From assembly GCF_026686735.1 (NCBI RefSeq), contig NZ_CP113432.1, positions 2,232,001 to 2,296,000 on the forward strand: 64,000 bases of DNA. Direction: 5' to 3'. The DNA comes from Pseudomonas triclosanedens. GTDB taxonomy: Bacteria; Pseudomonadota; Gammaproteobacteria; Pseudomonadales; Pseudomonadaceae. Positions 40,993 to 51,096 of this stretch are shown here, piece after piece. The stretch's first letter is position 1. Each line of letters starts with the position of its first letter. Under the pieces are notes generated by a model. The model made no database searches. It saw nothing but the letters and a program-made list of their open reading frames with translations, and was not told the DNA's origin. Position numbers and translations under genes: made by a program.

Positions 40993-43900
40993 ATGTCATC
41001 AGTTCCCCAACCCAAGAGCTTGGTCATCGATCTGGAGGTCGCTCCCGGAAAGGAGGGGCATCCAGATCGTATCTTTAAGATCGGGGCAGCGCGGCCTGAT
41101 CTCGGTGTCGAGCTTGATCGTAAGGTCTCGAAAAATCTCCCCGAGATTCTTGCTGAAGTCGATGCGCTGTCCGATGGTGCTGGCTTTCTTCTGGGGCATA
41201 ACGTCATCGAACATGACTTGCCCATCCTCAAGCAGCAGGCACCTGCGCTCGCTCTGCATTCTCTGCCAGTCATCGACACCTTAAGACTCTCCCCTCTGGC
41301 GTTTCCGCAGAACCCCTATCACCGGCTGGTCAAGGATTACAAACTCATCCGAGACAGCCTCAACTCGCCGCTTGCAGACTGTCGTTCGACGCTGGTTTTG
41401 TTCAGAGATCAGCGAGATGCATTTGCGCAGTTGAATGAGACCAATCGTGCTGAGCTACTCTGCTACCAGGCATTGCTTGCTCCAAGCATAAAGAGTGATC
41501 TGGGATCTTTTTTCGCTTCGCTAACGGGGCAGACTGCAGTTCCGATTTCGGATCTGCAGCGGCTCATTCCCAGTCTGTTGGCGGAAACCGATCCATCATT
41601 GGATCGTGATCTCAAGGTATGTAGAGCTCGACTGGAAGCTCTCCTGGCTGAGGACCTTGAGCAGACGGATTTGCATCTGCCCTTGGCTTATGCCCTTGCG
41701 TGGTTGAGGGTGTCGGGGGGCAACTCTGTTCTTGCGCCTTGGGTGCGGCATCAGTTCTCTGCTGTTGGGCGATTGATTACTGAGCTCCGGGATGTTCCCT
41801 GCGGCCGTTCAGACTGCCGCTACTGCTGCACGACCCACGATCCGCGCCATGAGCTGAAGCGCTACTTCGGCTTTGCTGATTTCCGCTACGAACGCCCCGG
41901 CCAAAGCCTGCAACACGATGTGGTTCTCGCAGGCATGCAGGGCAGACATGTGCTCGCTATCCTGGCAACCGGTGGTGGTAAATCGCTGTGTTACCAACTG
42001 CCGGCGCTGAATCGTTTTCATCGCAACGGCAGCCTGACCATCATCATTTCGCCTCTGCAGTCGCTGATGAAGGATCAGGTTGACGGGCTTCTTGAGCGAA
42101 ATGTGCAGTGTGCTGCGACGCTCAATGGCCTGCTGACCATGCCTGAGCGTGCTGATGTGCTGGAGAAGGTCCAGATGGGCGATGTCGGCATTCTGCTGGT
42201 ATCTCCTGAGCAGTTCCGCAACAAGGCTTTCCGGCGTGCGATACGCCAGCGCCAGATCGGCGCTTGGATTTTCGATGAGGCCCACTGCTTGTCGAAGTGG
42301 GGCAACGATTTCCGTCCAGATTACATGTACGCCTCGCGCTTCATTCGCGAGCACACAGGCGATCAACCCCTAGCGCCAATTGGCTGCTTCACTGCAACGG
42401 CTAAGCCGGATGTGTTGGCTGATATCCGTGATCATTTCAAGGAAGGCCTCGGAATTGAGTTTGATCAGTTCCTGGGGACTCATGAGCGGACGAATCTTAG
42501 CTTTGAAGTGCTGCCCTGCAGTCGTGGCGAGAAATGGCCCAGAACCCATCAATTGCTTGAGGATCACCTCGGCGGCCAGGACGGTGGTGCGGTCGTTTTC
42601 GTTGCAAGTCGCAAGGGCGCTGAAGAGCTTTCAGAGTTTCTAGTCGGGCAGGGATGGCCGTGCCGCCATTTCCACGCCGGGATTGAACCCAATGACAAGA
42701 AGGATATCCAGGACGACTTCAAGGCTGGGCGGCTCCGCATCATCGTTGCCACCAATGCCTTTGGCATGGGCGTCGACAAGTCCGATATCCGCCTGGTAGT
42801 TCACGCAGACATTCCTGGTTCGCTGGAGAACTACCTTCAAGAGGCAGGCAGGGCAGGGCGTGACCAGGATGCAGCACGCTGTGTGCTGCTTTATGACTCG
42901 CAGGATATTGAGACCCAATTTGGATTGTGCGAGCGCTCCAAGCTCAGCCTCCGTGACATCCAACAAATTCTCCGCAAGCTGCGTTTCGAGTATGCCAGAC
43001 GTAAGGGCGGTGAGCTGGTTATCACCGCCGGCGAGATTCTCATGGATGAGACCGTCGAGACCTCGTTCGACGCTGACGACAGTGATGCTGAAACCAAAGT
43101 GGTAACCGCGGTTGCCTGGCTGGAGCGGGGGCAATACCTCAAGCGAGAGGAAAACAGTACACAGATTTTTCCGGCGCGCCTGAGTCTGAGCGAAGCGGAC
43201 GCCGAGCAGCGTTTGCTCAAGGCCAATCTGTCGGAGCGGCGCCGTGAAGAGTTCGGCGCAATTCTAAAATACCTCTACCAGGCCGACGCCGATGAGCGGG
43301 TGAATACGGACAATCTGATGTCGCTCACCAGCCTGACTTCTGAGGAAGTTGTTAGCACCCTCAAGCAGATGGAGGAGCTGGGCCTACTCGTCAACGACAC
43401 CCAACTGACCGTATTGCTACGTCACGGCGTGGTGGACGCCTCCATTCAGCGCCTGGAGCAGACCCTGGCATTAGAGGGAACGCTATTCGAGGTACTCAGC
43501 GAGCTGGCGCCAGATGCTGAGGATGGTAGTTGGCAGGATCTCAATCTCGCGGCACTGACGGCGGGGCTCAAAGCCAGACTAGAGCACGACGATGTCATCC
43601 CGTTGCAAGTGCTTCGCCTGCTCCGCAGCCTCTCTCAAGATCGTGAAAGCAACAGCCAGCCACGCAGCAGTTTTGAGCTAAAGCAGGTCAATCACGACTA
43701 CATCAAGCTGAAAGTTCAAGGTAAGTACAGCTGGTCGCAGATTGAACGTTTTGGTGAAAAGCGCCGAGTCATTGCCAGCAAGCTGCTTCAATTCTTGATC
43801 GGAAAGCTGGCTCCGGCCTCCAAGGGCAAAGATCTGATGGTGCAGTCCACCTTCGGTGAGCTAGTGGGTGTGATCGAGTCGGATCTGGAGCTCTCACAGG

Positions 43901-46116
43901 TCATCCCCCCCAACCAGCGTCAGCGAGCAATTGAGCATGTGCTGTTGTACCTGCACAAGCAGGAGGTGCTGACGCTCAACCACGGGATGACTGTGATGCG
44001 TCGAGCAATGACCATTGAGGTAAACGCAGACAAGAAGGGCAGCTACCTCAAAGACGATTACCTGCGTCTCGATGAGCATTACAGCGAAAAGCGTATCCAG
44101 GTCCATGTGATGCGTGAATATGCCGAGGTCGCGCTCGGCGCTATGGCGAGTGCGCTGGAGCTGGTGCTGCACTATTTCACGGACTCAAAAGATGCCTTCT
44201 TGCAGCGCTATTTCTCTGGCCGCGAAGAGGTGCTTAAGCATGCCACCAGTGAAGAGTCCTGGAGATCCATCGTTGAGGATCTGAGCACTCAACAGCGACT
44301 CATTGTGGTCGATGACGACGACGTTAATCGCTTGGTGTTGGCAGGGCCAGGGTCTGGCAAAACTCGCGTAATCGTTCACCGTATTGCGTACCTGCTGCGT
44401 GTTCGACGGGTTCCTGCCAATGCAATTGTGGCGTTGACCTTCAATCGGCATGCGGCCAATGAAATACGGCGGCGACTTTTGAGCCTTGTCGGAGCTGATG
44501 CCTACGGCGTCAGCGTCATGACCTACCACAGCATGGCCATGCGACTGACCGGCACTCGTTTTGAGCGTAGGGATGTTGTCGACGAGGGGGCTCTTAAACA
44601 GGTTCTGGAGGACGCTGTTGAGCTTTTGGAGGGCAAGGGAACAGCCGATGGAGAGGACGACCTGCGAGAGCAGTTGTTGCGTGGCTACCGCTACATCCTG
44701 GTTGATGAATACCAAGACATCGATGCCCTGCAATACCGTTTGGTGAGTGCGCTTGCCGGTAGACAATCCAGTGAGGAAGGGCGTTTGTGCATTCTGGCGG
44801 TAGGTGATGATGATCAGAACATCTACGCCTGGCGCGATACCAACAACCGCTACATTGAGCGCTTTCGCGAGGATTACTCCGCTGCTACCAGCTACCTCGT
44901 TGAGAACTATCGATCGACTCAGCGCATCATTGCTGCGGCCAATCACCTGGTTGGCAACAACCCTGGGCGCCTGAAAGCGTCCTATCCCATCCGAATCAAC
45001 CGGGAGCGCCAGTCAGATCCTCTCGGGGGGCAGTGGCAGGCGCTTGATCCAGGTCGCTCTGGACGGGTTGCACGATTGGCAATTGATCCCAGCGATAGAG
45101 CTGTCGGCAACCTTCAGGCGCAGGCTGCTATAGGTGAACTCAAGCGACTGCTGGCGCTGGAAGAGGGTAGCTGGAGTGGATGCGCCATTCTTGCACGCAC
45201 TCATCAGTATCTGTGGCCAGTCCAGGCGCTTTGCGAGCTTGCCGGCGTTCCGTACTTTCTGGCCTCGGATAAAGACAGTGCGCTGCCCATCACTCGGCAG
45301 CGTGATTTCGTGGCTGTTGTTGATCGGCTTCGAGAAATCAACGAGGCGCTTTCGGCTGCTATGGCGTGGCAGCAGGTGTCTGCTGGGGTGAGTGAGAGCT
45401 GGCGTAGCTTTTTCCAGGAGGCTTTTACCCAATTACAGGTCGAGCTGGGTGAGTGCCAGCTCAACAGTGCTGCAATCGTGGACTGGCTCTATGACTACGC
45501 ACGAGAGATGCGGCAGCAGGCCAAGAGTGGCCTGTATCTAGGCACGGTTCATTCAGCGAAAGGCCTCGAATTCAGGCATGTCGTTGTGCTTGATGGCGGC
45601 TGGAGTGTGCAGGCTGAGGGGCTTAACGATGAGCGCCGGTTGTACTACGTAGGTATGACGCGTGCAGAGCAGACGCTGACGCTGTGTGAGTTCAGCGCAG
45701 TGAATCCATTCAGTGGAAGTCTGTTGGCTGAGATCGCGCAGCAGATCTTTACCGGCGATTACAACTCAGCATTGGAGCGGCGTTATCTGCAGCTCAGTTT
45801 GAAGGACATCGACATTGGTTTTGCCGGACGTAGCCCTGTAACAGACCCTATCCATGAGGCACTGAGGTCCCTGGAGCCGGGGGCGACGCTGAAGCTTGAG
45901 CAGCGAGGCGAGCGTTATGTGATTCTGGACGACCATGGTCGGGTTGTCGGGCGGACTTCTCAGTCCTTTAGGCTGGATCTTGAGGTTGAATACTGCGAGG
46001 TTGCGGGTGTGGTGGTTCGGTTCCTAGAGGACAGCGAGGAGCAGTATCGGTCTCTGCAGAAATGCGAGCGCTGGACGATCGTTATCCCAAGGGTTTGTGG
46101 AGTACCTAGCCACTGA
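40993..46116 (+). CDS. DEDD exonuclease - RecQ helicase - UvrD helicase fusion
   Basis: 1707 residues. 1-170: RNase-T-like exonuclease (VIDLEVAP supplies D-x-E, GHNVIEHDLP the second Asp, SPLADCRSTL the third; Asn stands where DEDDh enzymes have His). ~270-295: Cys-rich CGRSDCRYCCTTHD. ~300-660: RecQ with ATGGGKSLCYQLPA, FDEAHCLSKWGNDFRPDY and EAGRAGRDQ. ~1110-1580: UvrD with LAGPGSGKTRVIVHR, LVDEYQDID and YYVGMTRAEQTL, plus HSAKGLEFRHVVVLDG. SF2 and SF1 helicases fused to an exonuclease suggest a DNA-end-processing machine. It starts 115 bp after the winged-helix gene and continues the operon. Confidence 0.9.
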   Translation: MSSVPQPKSLVIDLEVAPGKEGHPDRIFKIGAARPDLGVELDRKVSKNLPEILAEVDALSDGAGFLLGHNVIEHDLPILKQQAPALALHSLPVIDTLRLSPLAFPQNPYHRLVKDYKLIRDSLNSPLADCRSTLVLFRDQRDAFAQLNETNRAELLCYQALLAPSIKSDLGSFFASLTGQTAVPISDLQRLIPSLLAETDPSLDRDLKVCRARLEALLAEDLEQTDLHLPLAYALAWLRVSGGNSVLAPWVRHQFSAVGRLITELRDVPCGRSDCRYCCTTHDPRHELKRYFGFADFRYERPGQSLQHDVVLAGMQGRHVLAILATGGGKSLCYQLPALNRFHRNGSLTIIISPLQSLMKDQVDGLLERNVQCAATLNGLLTMPERADVLEKVQMGDVGILLVSPEQFRNKAFRRAIRQRQIGAWIFDEAHCLSKWGNDFRPDYMYASRFIREHTGDQPLAPIGCFTATAKPDVLADIRDHFKEGLGIEFDQFLGTHERTNLSFEVLPCSRGEKWPRTHQLLEDHLGGQDGGAVVFVASRKGAEELSEFLVGQGWPCRHFHAGIEPNDKKDIQDDFKAGRLRIIVATNAFGMGVDKSDIRLVVHADIPGSLENYLQEAGRAGRDQDAARCVLLYDSQDIETQFGLCERSKLSLRDIQQILRKLRFEYARRKGGELVITAGEILMDETVETSFDADDSDAETKVVTAVAWLERGQYLKREENSTQIFPARLSLSEADAEQRLLKANLSERRREEFGAILKYLYQADADERVNTDNLMSLTSLTSEEVVSTLKQMEELGLLVNDTQLTVLLRHGVVDASIQRLEQTLALEGTLFEVLSELAPDAEDGSWQDLNLAALTAGLKARLEHDDVIPLQVLRLLRSLSQDRESNSQPRSSFELKQVNHDYIKLKVQGKYSWSQIERFGEKRRVIASKLLQFLIGKLAPASKGKDLMVQSTFGELVGVIESDLELSQVIPPNQRQRAIEHVLLYLHKQEVLTLNHGMTVMRRAMTIEVNADKKGSYLKDDYLRLDEHYSEKRIQVHVMREYAEVALGAMASALELVLHYFTDSKDAFLQRYFSGREEVLKHATSEESWRSIVEDLSTQQRLIVVDDDDVNRLVLAGPGSGKTRVIVHRIAYLLRVRRVPANAIVALTFNRHAANEIRRRLLSLVGADAYGVSVMTYHSMAMRLTGTRFERRDVVDEGALKQVLEDAVELLEGKGTADGEDDLREQLLRGYRYILVDEYQDIDALQYRLVSALAGRQSSEEGRLCILAVGDDDQNIYAWRDTNNRYIERFREDYSAATSYLVENYRSTQRIIAAANHLVGNNPGRLKASYPIRINRERQSDPLGGQWQALDPGRSGRVARLAIDPSDRAVGNLQAQAAIGELKRLLALEEGSWSGCAILARTHQYLWPVQALCELAGVPYFLASDKDSALPITRQRDFVAVVDRLREINEALSAAMAWQQVSAGVSESWRSFFQEAFTQLQVELGECQLNSAAIVDWLYDYAREMRQQAKSGLYLGTVHSAKGLEFRHVVVLDGGWSVQAEGLNDERRLYYVGMTRAEQTLTLCEFSAVNPFSGSLLAEIAQQIFTGDYNSALERRYLQLSLKDIDIGFAGRSPVTDPIHEALRSLEPGATLKLEQRGERYVILDDHGRVVGRTSQSFRLDLEVEYCEVAGVVVRFLEDSEEQYRSLQKCERWTIVIPRVCGVPSH

Positions 46117-46240
46117 TCTGGGCTTGCTCGGCAGGCCAAATCGGGTTCGCGGATTACTCAAGTCTGGGGATCCTCTCTGCTATCAAGCTCATGGTAGTGC
46201 TTCTAAAACAGGGAGCTATTTTTGAACGGAGGCACGGAAT

Positions 46241-47452
46241 TTGACTGCATCTTTAACCTGGCTGGACCTGACCTCAGCCGATCGCGATAAGGTTCGCCAA
46301 ATCCTTGATCTGTTCAAGGAGCAGGGCACTGTTGACGAACTTGGCCTCGGTAGTCTCCGCGATGCCCTGTCTGATGCACTGTTCCCAGGGACTTCTGTAC
46401 TGCATACACGCTTGCGCTATGTGCTGTTTATCCCTTGGATTTACAAGCGTCTCGAGCAAACGGGGAGTGGAGGTGATGTCGCCAGAACTGCGCGCTCTAA
46501 AGAGGTGGAGTTGATCTCCCATCTTGCGGATCAAGGCAATGACGGCGTGATCGGCATACAGGCGCGAGAGTCCCTTGCTCGTCTGCCAAGCAGCGTTTAT
46601 TGGGTCGCACTTTCACGTTGGGGGATTTTCGTACCTCGGCAGAGCCTGAGCTGGTATCACACCCATTTTGATGAGTTACGCCGCGGGGCTCGCCGCCCTG
46701 ATGCATCGGCAGACGACCCTGGTGTGCTTTTGTCCGGTCGCTATACCTGGCACCCGAGACTGCCTTCAGCACCGGCTGGATTCCCTGTAGGAGCAGAGTT
46801 TTCTCTGAGTCGTGAAGAGGCCGAGTTCGTTCAGGCCCAGATCCGTGCCAACTGTAATGGCTCTTTGCTGGGTTGGCTGGCTGATCATCATCTTGCCGAG
46901 CAGGCTCATAAGCTTTGGGAGGTTCACCTGCCACCTGATGCTCCCTCCCAGATAGTTTCCACACTCGAGTTGGCTCGCCAGTTTTCATTGGTTGTTGAAG
47001 GTGCGCCGCTCCTTTACAACCTGATGTTGGCGGAGAAGCGTGGCAAGACCAATCAGTCGAAAGCCGATATGGAAGCAGCTGACTACTACCGTCAGGAGTT
47101 TTCCGAATGGATGGTGCGGGCCAAGGCAGACCTGCAGACCTTCCAGCCAGAGGTCTTGTGGGCTTTTGTGCTGCGTCAGCAGGTGCGTAGTCCGGAGCCT
47201 CAACGCCGTTTTGTAGAGCGCTGGTTGCAGTGCGTCAGTCATGGGGATGCTGAACGAGCGCTTGAGGATCGAGAATTACGCTCCCTGATTGAAATGCGAG
47301 AGCGGCACCTCAAAGGCCCCAAGCGGGCGCGACTTGCAAATGCTGGCCGGTTGGCAGATTGGAGTGGCCGTGTAGGAGTTGGGCGTATGGAGTTTCGCTG
47401 GAGTCAGGTGCGCCGACTGTTGATGGATCTACATGAGGGGTTGTCGCACTGA
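46241..47452 (+). CDS. DUF6361-like protein
   Basis: A 403-residue protein: SLTWLDLTSADRDKVRQILDLFKEQGTVDELGLGSLRDALSDALFPGTSVLHTRLRYVLFIPW, a conserved start seen in the family called DUF6361. Catalytic motifs are not recognised. It uses a TTG start at 46241 with GGAGG eight bases upstream. Its stop overlaps the start of the PLD gene by one base, so the two are coupled. From memory, DUF6361 and PLD genes are often adjacent in bacterial islands; the pair probably works with the helicase fusion. Confidence 0.72.
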   Translation: MTASLTWLDLTSADRDKVRQILDLFKEQGTVDELGLGSLRDALSDALFPGTSVLHTRLRYVLFIPWIYKRLEQTGSGGDVARTARSKEVELISHLADQGNDGVIGIQARESLARLPSSVYWVALSRWGIFVPRQSLSWYHTHFDELRRGARRPDASADDPGVLLSGRYTWHPRLPSAPAGFPVGAEFSLSREEAEFVQAQIRANCNGSLLGWLADHHLAEQAHKLWEVHLPPDAPSQIVSTLELARQFSLVVEGAPLLYNLMLAEKRGKTNQSKADMEAADYYRQEFSEWMVRAKADLQTFQPEVLWAFVLRQQVRSPEPQRRFVERWLQCVSHGDAERALEDRELRSLIEMRERHLKGPKRARLANAGRLADWSGRVGVGRMEFRWSQVRRLLMDLHEGLSH

Positions 47453-48531
47453 TGCTGTCTCCCGACTCCCGTGCAGTGGCCATGGATTTGCTCAAGCCGC
47501 CACCAGGTTACCGACTTGAACGCACCGTACTGACGACCTACAGCCTGGATCTAGAAGTTCTGCTGGCTCTGCCGCTGGCTGTATTGGCTCAGACAGATGC
47601 TGGAGTCGAGCAGCTCTTGCTGGATCCGCTGGTGTTGCTCGAGGCTATTCGAGAGGCAGGTGAGCGTATACAGGTTTTTGTCGACGAAGCTGGCATTGCC
47701 GTGCCCGCTAACAGCCGGGCTCTATATGGGGCGTTGGAGTCCAGCGTTCATCAGGTAAAAGCGCCTAACGGCGGAGCATTCCATCCAAAAGTCTGGGTGG
47801 CCCGTTTTGTTCGTGAAAATGAACCACCGCTGATTCGTGTATCTGTGGCTTCTCGCAATTTAACCTTTGATCGGTCTTGGGATATTGCCCTGACGTCGGA
47901 GGCGACTCCTGGCAAAAAAACAATTGCAGCAAGCAAGCCGCTGTCTGACTTGTTGCGTCGATTACCAGGCCTAGGAGATGAAACACTGGATGACGCAGTC
48001 ATTGCAGGCATTCAGCAACTGGCGGATGAAGTACAGCGGACCGCGTTTCCGGCGCCGGAGGGATTCGATAGCGGTCTTGAGTTTCATGTGTTGGGTTTTG
48101 GTAAGCAGAAGGGACACTGGAGCCCAGTCGAGCAGGCAACTCGGGTGCTGGCCATAGCTCCCTTCCTGTCTGACAAGGCGCTGCAAAAAATCGCCAGCCT
48201 GGCATCGAGTGAGTCACTGTTGGTTAGTCGTGCAGATCAGCTCTCGCAGCTTGAAGTGGATCTGGCCAAGGATTGGAGCCTCGTACAAGTACTGAGTCCG
48301 ACGGCCGATGGAGAAGCGGAGGATGGATCTCAGCTACGGCCATCTGGCCTCCATGCCAAGCTGATGGTATTTGAGCATGGGCACCGAGCCAGCTGGTTTG
48401 TCGGCTCTGCCAATCTGACTGATGCAGCTTTTACCGGGAGAAATGTTGAGGTGATGGCATCAGCCTCAGGTCCTAAAGGATGTGCTGGGGGTGTTGGCGC
48501 TGATGGAAAATTGACCCACCCTGCCGATTGA
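47452..48531 (+). pseudogene. Phospholipase D-family nuclease, truncated by IS21
   Basis: Residues 1-347 belong to a PLD-superfamily protein: a first half-motif FHPKVWVARF and a second LHAKLMVFEHGHRASWFVGSANLTDAAFTGRNVEVM, i.e. two HxK sites with the GSANLT element of the NgoFVII/DISARM-type nucleases. At 48491/48492 the coding sequence runs into the IS21-family terminal repeat, and the frame ends 12 codons later. Some 3' sequence after the second HxK motif has been lost. Catalytic residues are kept, so a shortened but active enzyme is possible; loss of the C-terminus makes an inactive system more likely. Confidence 0.85.
48492..48518. repeat. IS21 left terminal inverted repeat
   Basis: Begins TGTTGGCGCTGATGG and ends TTGACCCA; pairs with 51070-51096. 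Confidence 0.88.
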
Positions 48532-48685
48532 AATTTGACCCAGGGCGGATTGCTGATTTTGTTACCAGCAACTGTGGATAAGTCTACCAGCGCAGCTGCT
48601 GTTGCCCCCACTCCTTCGCTAGCCCAGTTCAGTTGTTTAAGACCTGCCACACGCAGCCATGTAGCAGGCCGTCGTCGCCATGAAA

Positions 48686-49489
48686 TCAGAACGGCTCATC
48701 GTCCTCCGGTTCTTGGCCGCCCTTACGCTTTCGCTCCCGTGATTTGATCTTGGCCTGGGCCGCCAAGCTACTGTGTTGCAGGCGATAGGACTCGTTACCG
48801 GTTTCGACGATGTGGCAGTGGTGGGTCAGCCGATCCAGCAGGGCGGTGGTCATCTTGGCGTCGCCGAACACGCTCGACCATTCGGCGAAGCTCAGGTTGG
48901 TGGTGATCACCACGCTGGTGTGTTCGTACAGCTTGGACAGCAGGTGAAACAGCAACGCACCGCCAGCCTGGCTGAACGGCAGATAACCCAGTTCGTCGAG
49001 GATGACCAGATCCATGCGCAGCAGTGCCTGGGCGATCCGCCCGGCTTTGCCGTCGTGTTTTTCGCGCTCCAGCAGATTGACCAGATCGACCGTGGAGTAG
49101 AAGCGCACGCGCTTACCGTGCCGGGTGATGCCGGACACGGCCAGCGCGGTGGCTAGGTGGGTTTTACCGGTGCCTGGCCCACCGATCAGCACCACGTTCT
49201 GCGCGGTGTCGGTAAAGGCCAGGCTGGCCAGCTCGCTGATCAGGCGTGCGTCGGCGCTAGAGGCGTTGAAATCGAAGCTGGCCAGATCGCGGTGCATCGG
49301 CAGCTTGGCCATGTTCATCTGGTGGCTCACCGAGCGCATGGCGCGATCTGTGTGCTCTTGTTCCAGCAGGTGTTCGAGCAGCCACTTGGACGAGGCTGTG
49401 TTCGACTCACCCTGTGCAGTTAACTCCGCCCAGGCCGTGGCCATGCCGTGCAGGCGCAGCTCCTTGAGTTCCGCCATCAAATCACGCAT
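48686..49489 (-). CDS. istB: IS21 helper ATPase IstB
   Basis: 267 residues with the AAA+ Walker [17 protein letters not shown] and Walker [12 protein letters not shown], homologous to DnaC-like IstB. It regulates target choice and activates IstA. The ATG at 49489 lies inside the end of istA (8-bp overlap) with GGAGG upstream, so it is translationally coupled. Full length. Confidence 0.95.
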   Translation of the reverse strand: MRDLMAELKELRLHGMATAWAELTAQGESNTASSKWLLEHLLEQEHTDRAMRSVSHQMNMAKLPMHRDLASFDFNASSADARLISELASLAFTDTAQNVVLIGGPGTGKTHLATALAVSGITRHGKRVRFYSTVDLVNLLEREKHDGKAGRIAQALLRMDLVILDELGYLPFSQAGGALLFHLLSKLYEHTSVVITTNLSFAEWSSVFGDAKMTTALLDRLTHHCHIVETGNESYRLQHSSLAAQAKIKSRERKRKGGQEPEDDEPF

Positions 49490-50990
49490 GACCGACCTCC
49501 TCGGCCTGGCCACGCAGGCGGTCGTAGCGCGCCGTGTTAGCGACGGGGGCTTCCTTGAGCGACAAGTGGGTTTCGACGCTGGGTGGTGGTTCGGATGCTG
49601 TCAGCCGTGCCACGACATTGAGGATGTGTTCGGCGCTCAGGCTGCCGCTCTCCAGTACCAGCTCAACGGCTACCAGCACCGCATCGAGCCCGGCGACCGG
49701 TACGGCAGCCAGGACTTGCGCCATGATCCTGTCACCGCCGGCATGACGCCCCAGACCATGCTTGAGATGACGCAGCGGCGCTGGCAGATCAGCAAAGGGC
49801 GCGCCGTTGCGCAGCGCGCCGGGCTTGCGCTCAATCAGCGGGATGTAGTGCTGCCAGTCGTAGCTGACCTGTTCGCGATCCAGCAAGCGCGCATGGCTGG
49901 CAATCAGCGCATCATCGGCCACCACCTCGATGCGGGTCGGATACAAACGGCTGCTGATCCACTTACCCGCGTACTCACACGGCACCGAGTAACGGTTGCG
50001 CCCGACACTGACCAGGCAGGTGCTGGAGACCCGCGCAGGCCGCTCGACGTAACCGTCGAAGGCCGCGGGCATAGGCATCAGTTCGGCGCGCTCCAACTCC
50101 AGTACCTCGGCCACACTGAGCCCGCTGTATTGAGGGTGCGTCAGCTCGTTCCAAAGCGCGCGGCAGCGCTGGCCCAGCCAGGCATTGAGTTCCTCGAAGG
50201 AGTGAAACTGGCAGTCCTGGGCGTCTAGCCAGATACGCCTGCGGCTGTCTTGCACGTTCTTTTCAACGATGCCCTTTTCCCAACCAGCGGCGACGTTGCA
50301 GAAGTCCGGATCGAACAGGTAATGCGCGCACATCACCGCAAAGCGCGCATTCACCGCCCGGCCTTTGCCCTTATTGACCTTGTCGACGGCGGTCTTCATG
50401 TTGTCGTAGATGCCCCGGCGCGGCACGCCGCCCAAGGAGCCGAACGAGCGTGTATGGGCGTCAAATAACATCTCATGGCCCTGGCTCGGATACGCCACAA
50501 GCCAGAACGCACGGCTGGCACACAGCTTCAGATGTGCCACCTGCATACGCCGGTAAATGCCGCCGACCAGCAAGCCTTCCTCGCTCCAGTCAAACTGAAA
50601 CGCCTCGCCAAGAGCAAAGGTCAGCGGCACAAAGGCCTGCGACGCCTTGCCCTGTCCCCCTCGCCAGGCACGGATAAACGCGGTGAGCTGGCTGTAGCCA
50701 CCGTCATAACCTTCGGCTTTGATTTGCGCCAACAGCGCCTTGGCACTGCGCCGCTGTTGCTTGGGCCGCAGCGAATCGGCTTTTAGCGCCTGCTCCAGCG
50801 TGGCGTGAAAAGGGCTGAGTTTGTTGAAGATCGCGCGGCGTTGGTAGACCGGCGGCTTGGCCTCAGGTGCTCTGACCCACTTGCGAATCGTGTTGCGCGC
50901 CAACCCGGTGCGCTTGGCTATCTCATGCAGCGACAGCTTGTCGCGGAAATACATCCGGCGAATTTTGCCCATCATTTCCATACTGATCAC
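49482..50990 (-). CDS. istA: IS21 transposase IstA
   Basis: 502 residues. The N-terminal helix-turn-helix ([22 protein letters not shown]) is followed by the DDE catalytic core: FQFDWSEEG for the first Asp, [12 protein letters not shown] for the second, and [20 protein letters not shown] for the Glu. A GTG start at 50990 with AGGAGA seven bases upstream is chosen over an ATG three codons later. Intact. Confidence 0.95.
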   Translation of the reverse strand: MISMEMMGKIRRMYFRDKLSLHEIAKRTGLARNTIRKWVRAPEAKPPVYQRRAIFNKLSPFHATLEQALKADSLRPKQQRRSAKALLAQIKAEGYDGGYSQLTAFIRAWRGGQGKASQAFVPLTFALGEAFQFDWSEEGLLVGGIYRRMQVAHLKLCASRAFWLVAYPSQGHEMLFDAHTRSFGSLGGVPRRGIYDNMKTAVDKVNKGKGRAVNARFAVMCAHYLFDPDFCNVAAGWEKGIVEKNVQDSRRRIWLDAQDCQFHSFEELNAWLGQRCRALWNELTHPQYSGLSVAEVLELERAELMPMPAAFDGYVERPARVSSTCLVSVGRNRYSVPCEYAGKWISSRLYPTRIEVVADDALIASHARLLDREQVSYDWQHYIPLIERKPGALRNGAPFADLPAPLRHLKHGLGRHAGGDRIMAQVLAAVPVAGLDAVLVAVELVLESGSLSAEHILNVVARLTASEPPPSVETHLSLKEAPVANTARYDRLRGQAEEVGHA

Positions 50991-51069
50991 CCTGTGTTCT
51001 CCTGCTCAAAAATTGAGCAGAAGCAGTTGAACACCTGGGTCAGTTTTCAGTCGGCAGAACAGCCTCTAC

Positions 51070-51096
51070 TGGGTCAGTTTTCGGTCAGCGGCAACA
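51070..51096. repeat. IS21 right terminal inverted repeat
   Basis: Reverse complement begins TGTTGCCGCTGACCG and ends CTGACCCA; matches the left end at 23 of 27 positions. Confidence 0.88.

Larger units (their letters stand above)
48492..51096 (-). mobile_element. IS21-family insertion sequence
   Basis: A complete 2605-bp element with istA and istB on the minus strand. The outer 27 bases of each end match at 23 of 27 positions (both begin TGTTG; both carry CGCTGA and end in TGACCCA). Each end also has an inner copy containing TGACCCAGG (48524-48544, and 51033-51056 in reverse), the multiple terminal repeats typical of IS21. The left end abuts the PLD gene and the right end an IS66 transposase fragment. 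No target duplication is seen, so a deletion has occurred at one side. Confidence 0.9.

Noticed and set aside
34387..48491. Calling the second cassette plain Mokosh
   Set aside because: Mokosh has a kinase-helicase and a PLD protein only; NERD, the RecQ-UvrD fusion and DUF6361 are extra, and the PLD gene is not adjacent.
49125..50228. A 367-codon plus-strand frame opposite istA/istB
   Set aside because: Shadow of the IS21 genes.
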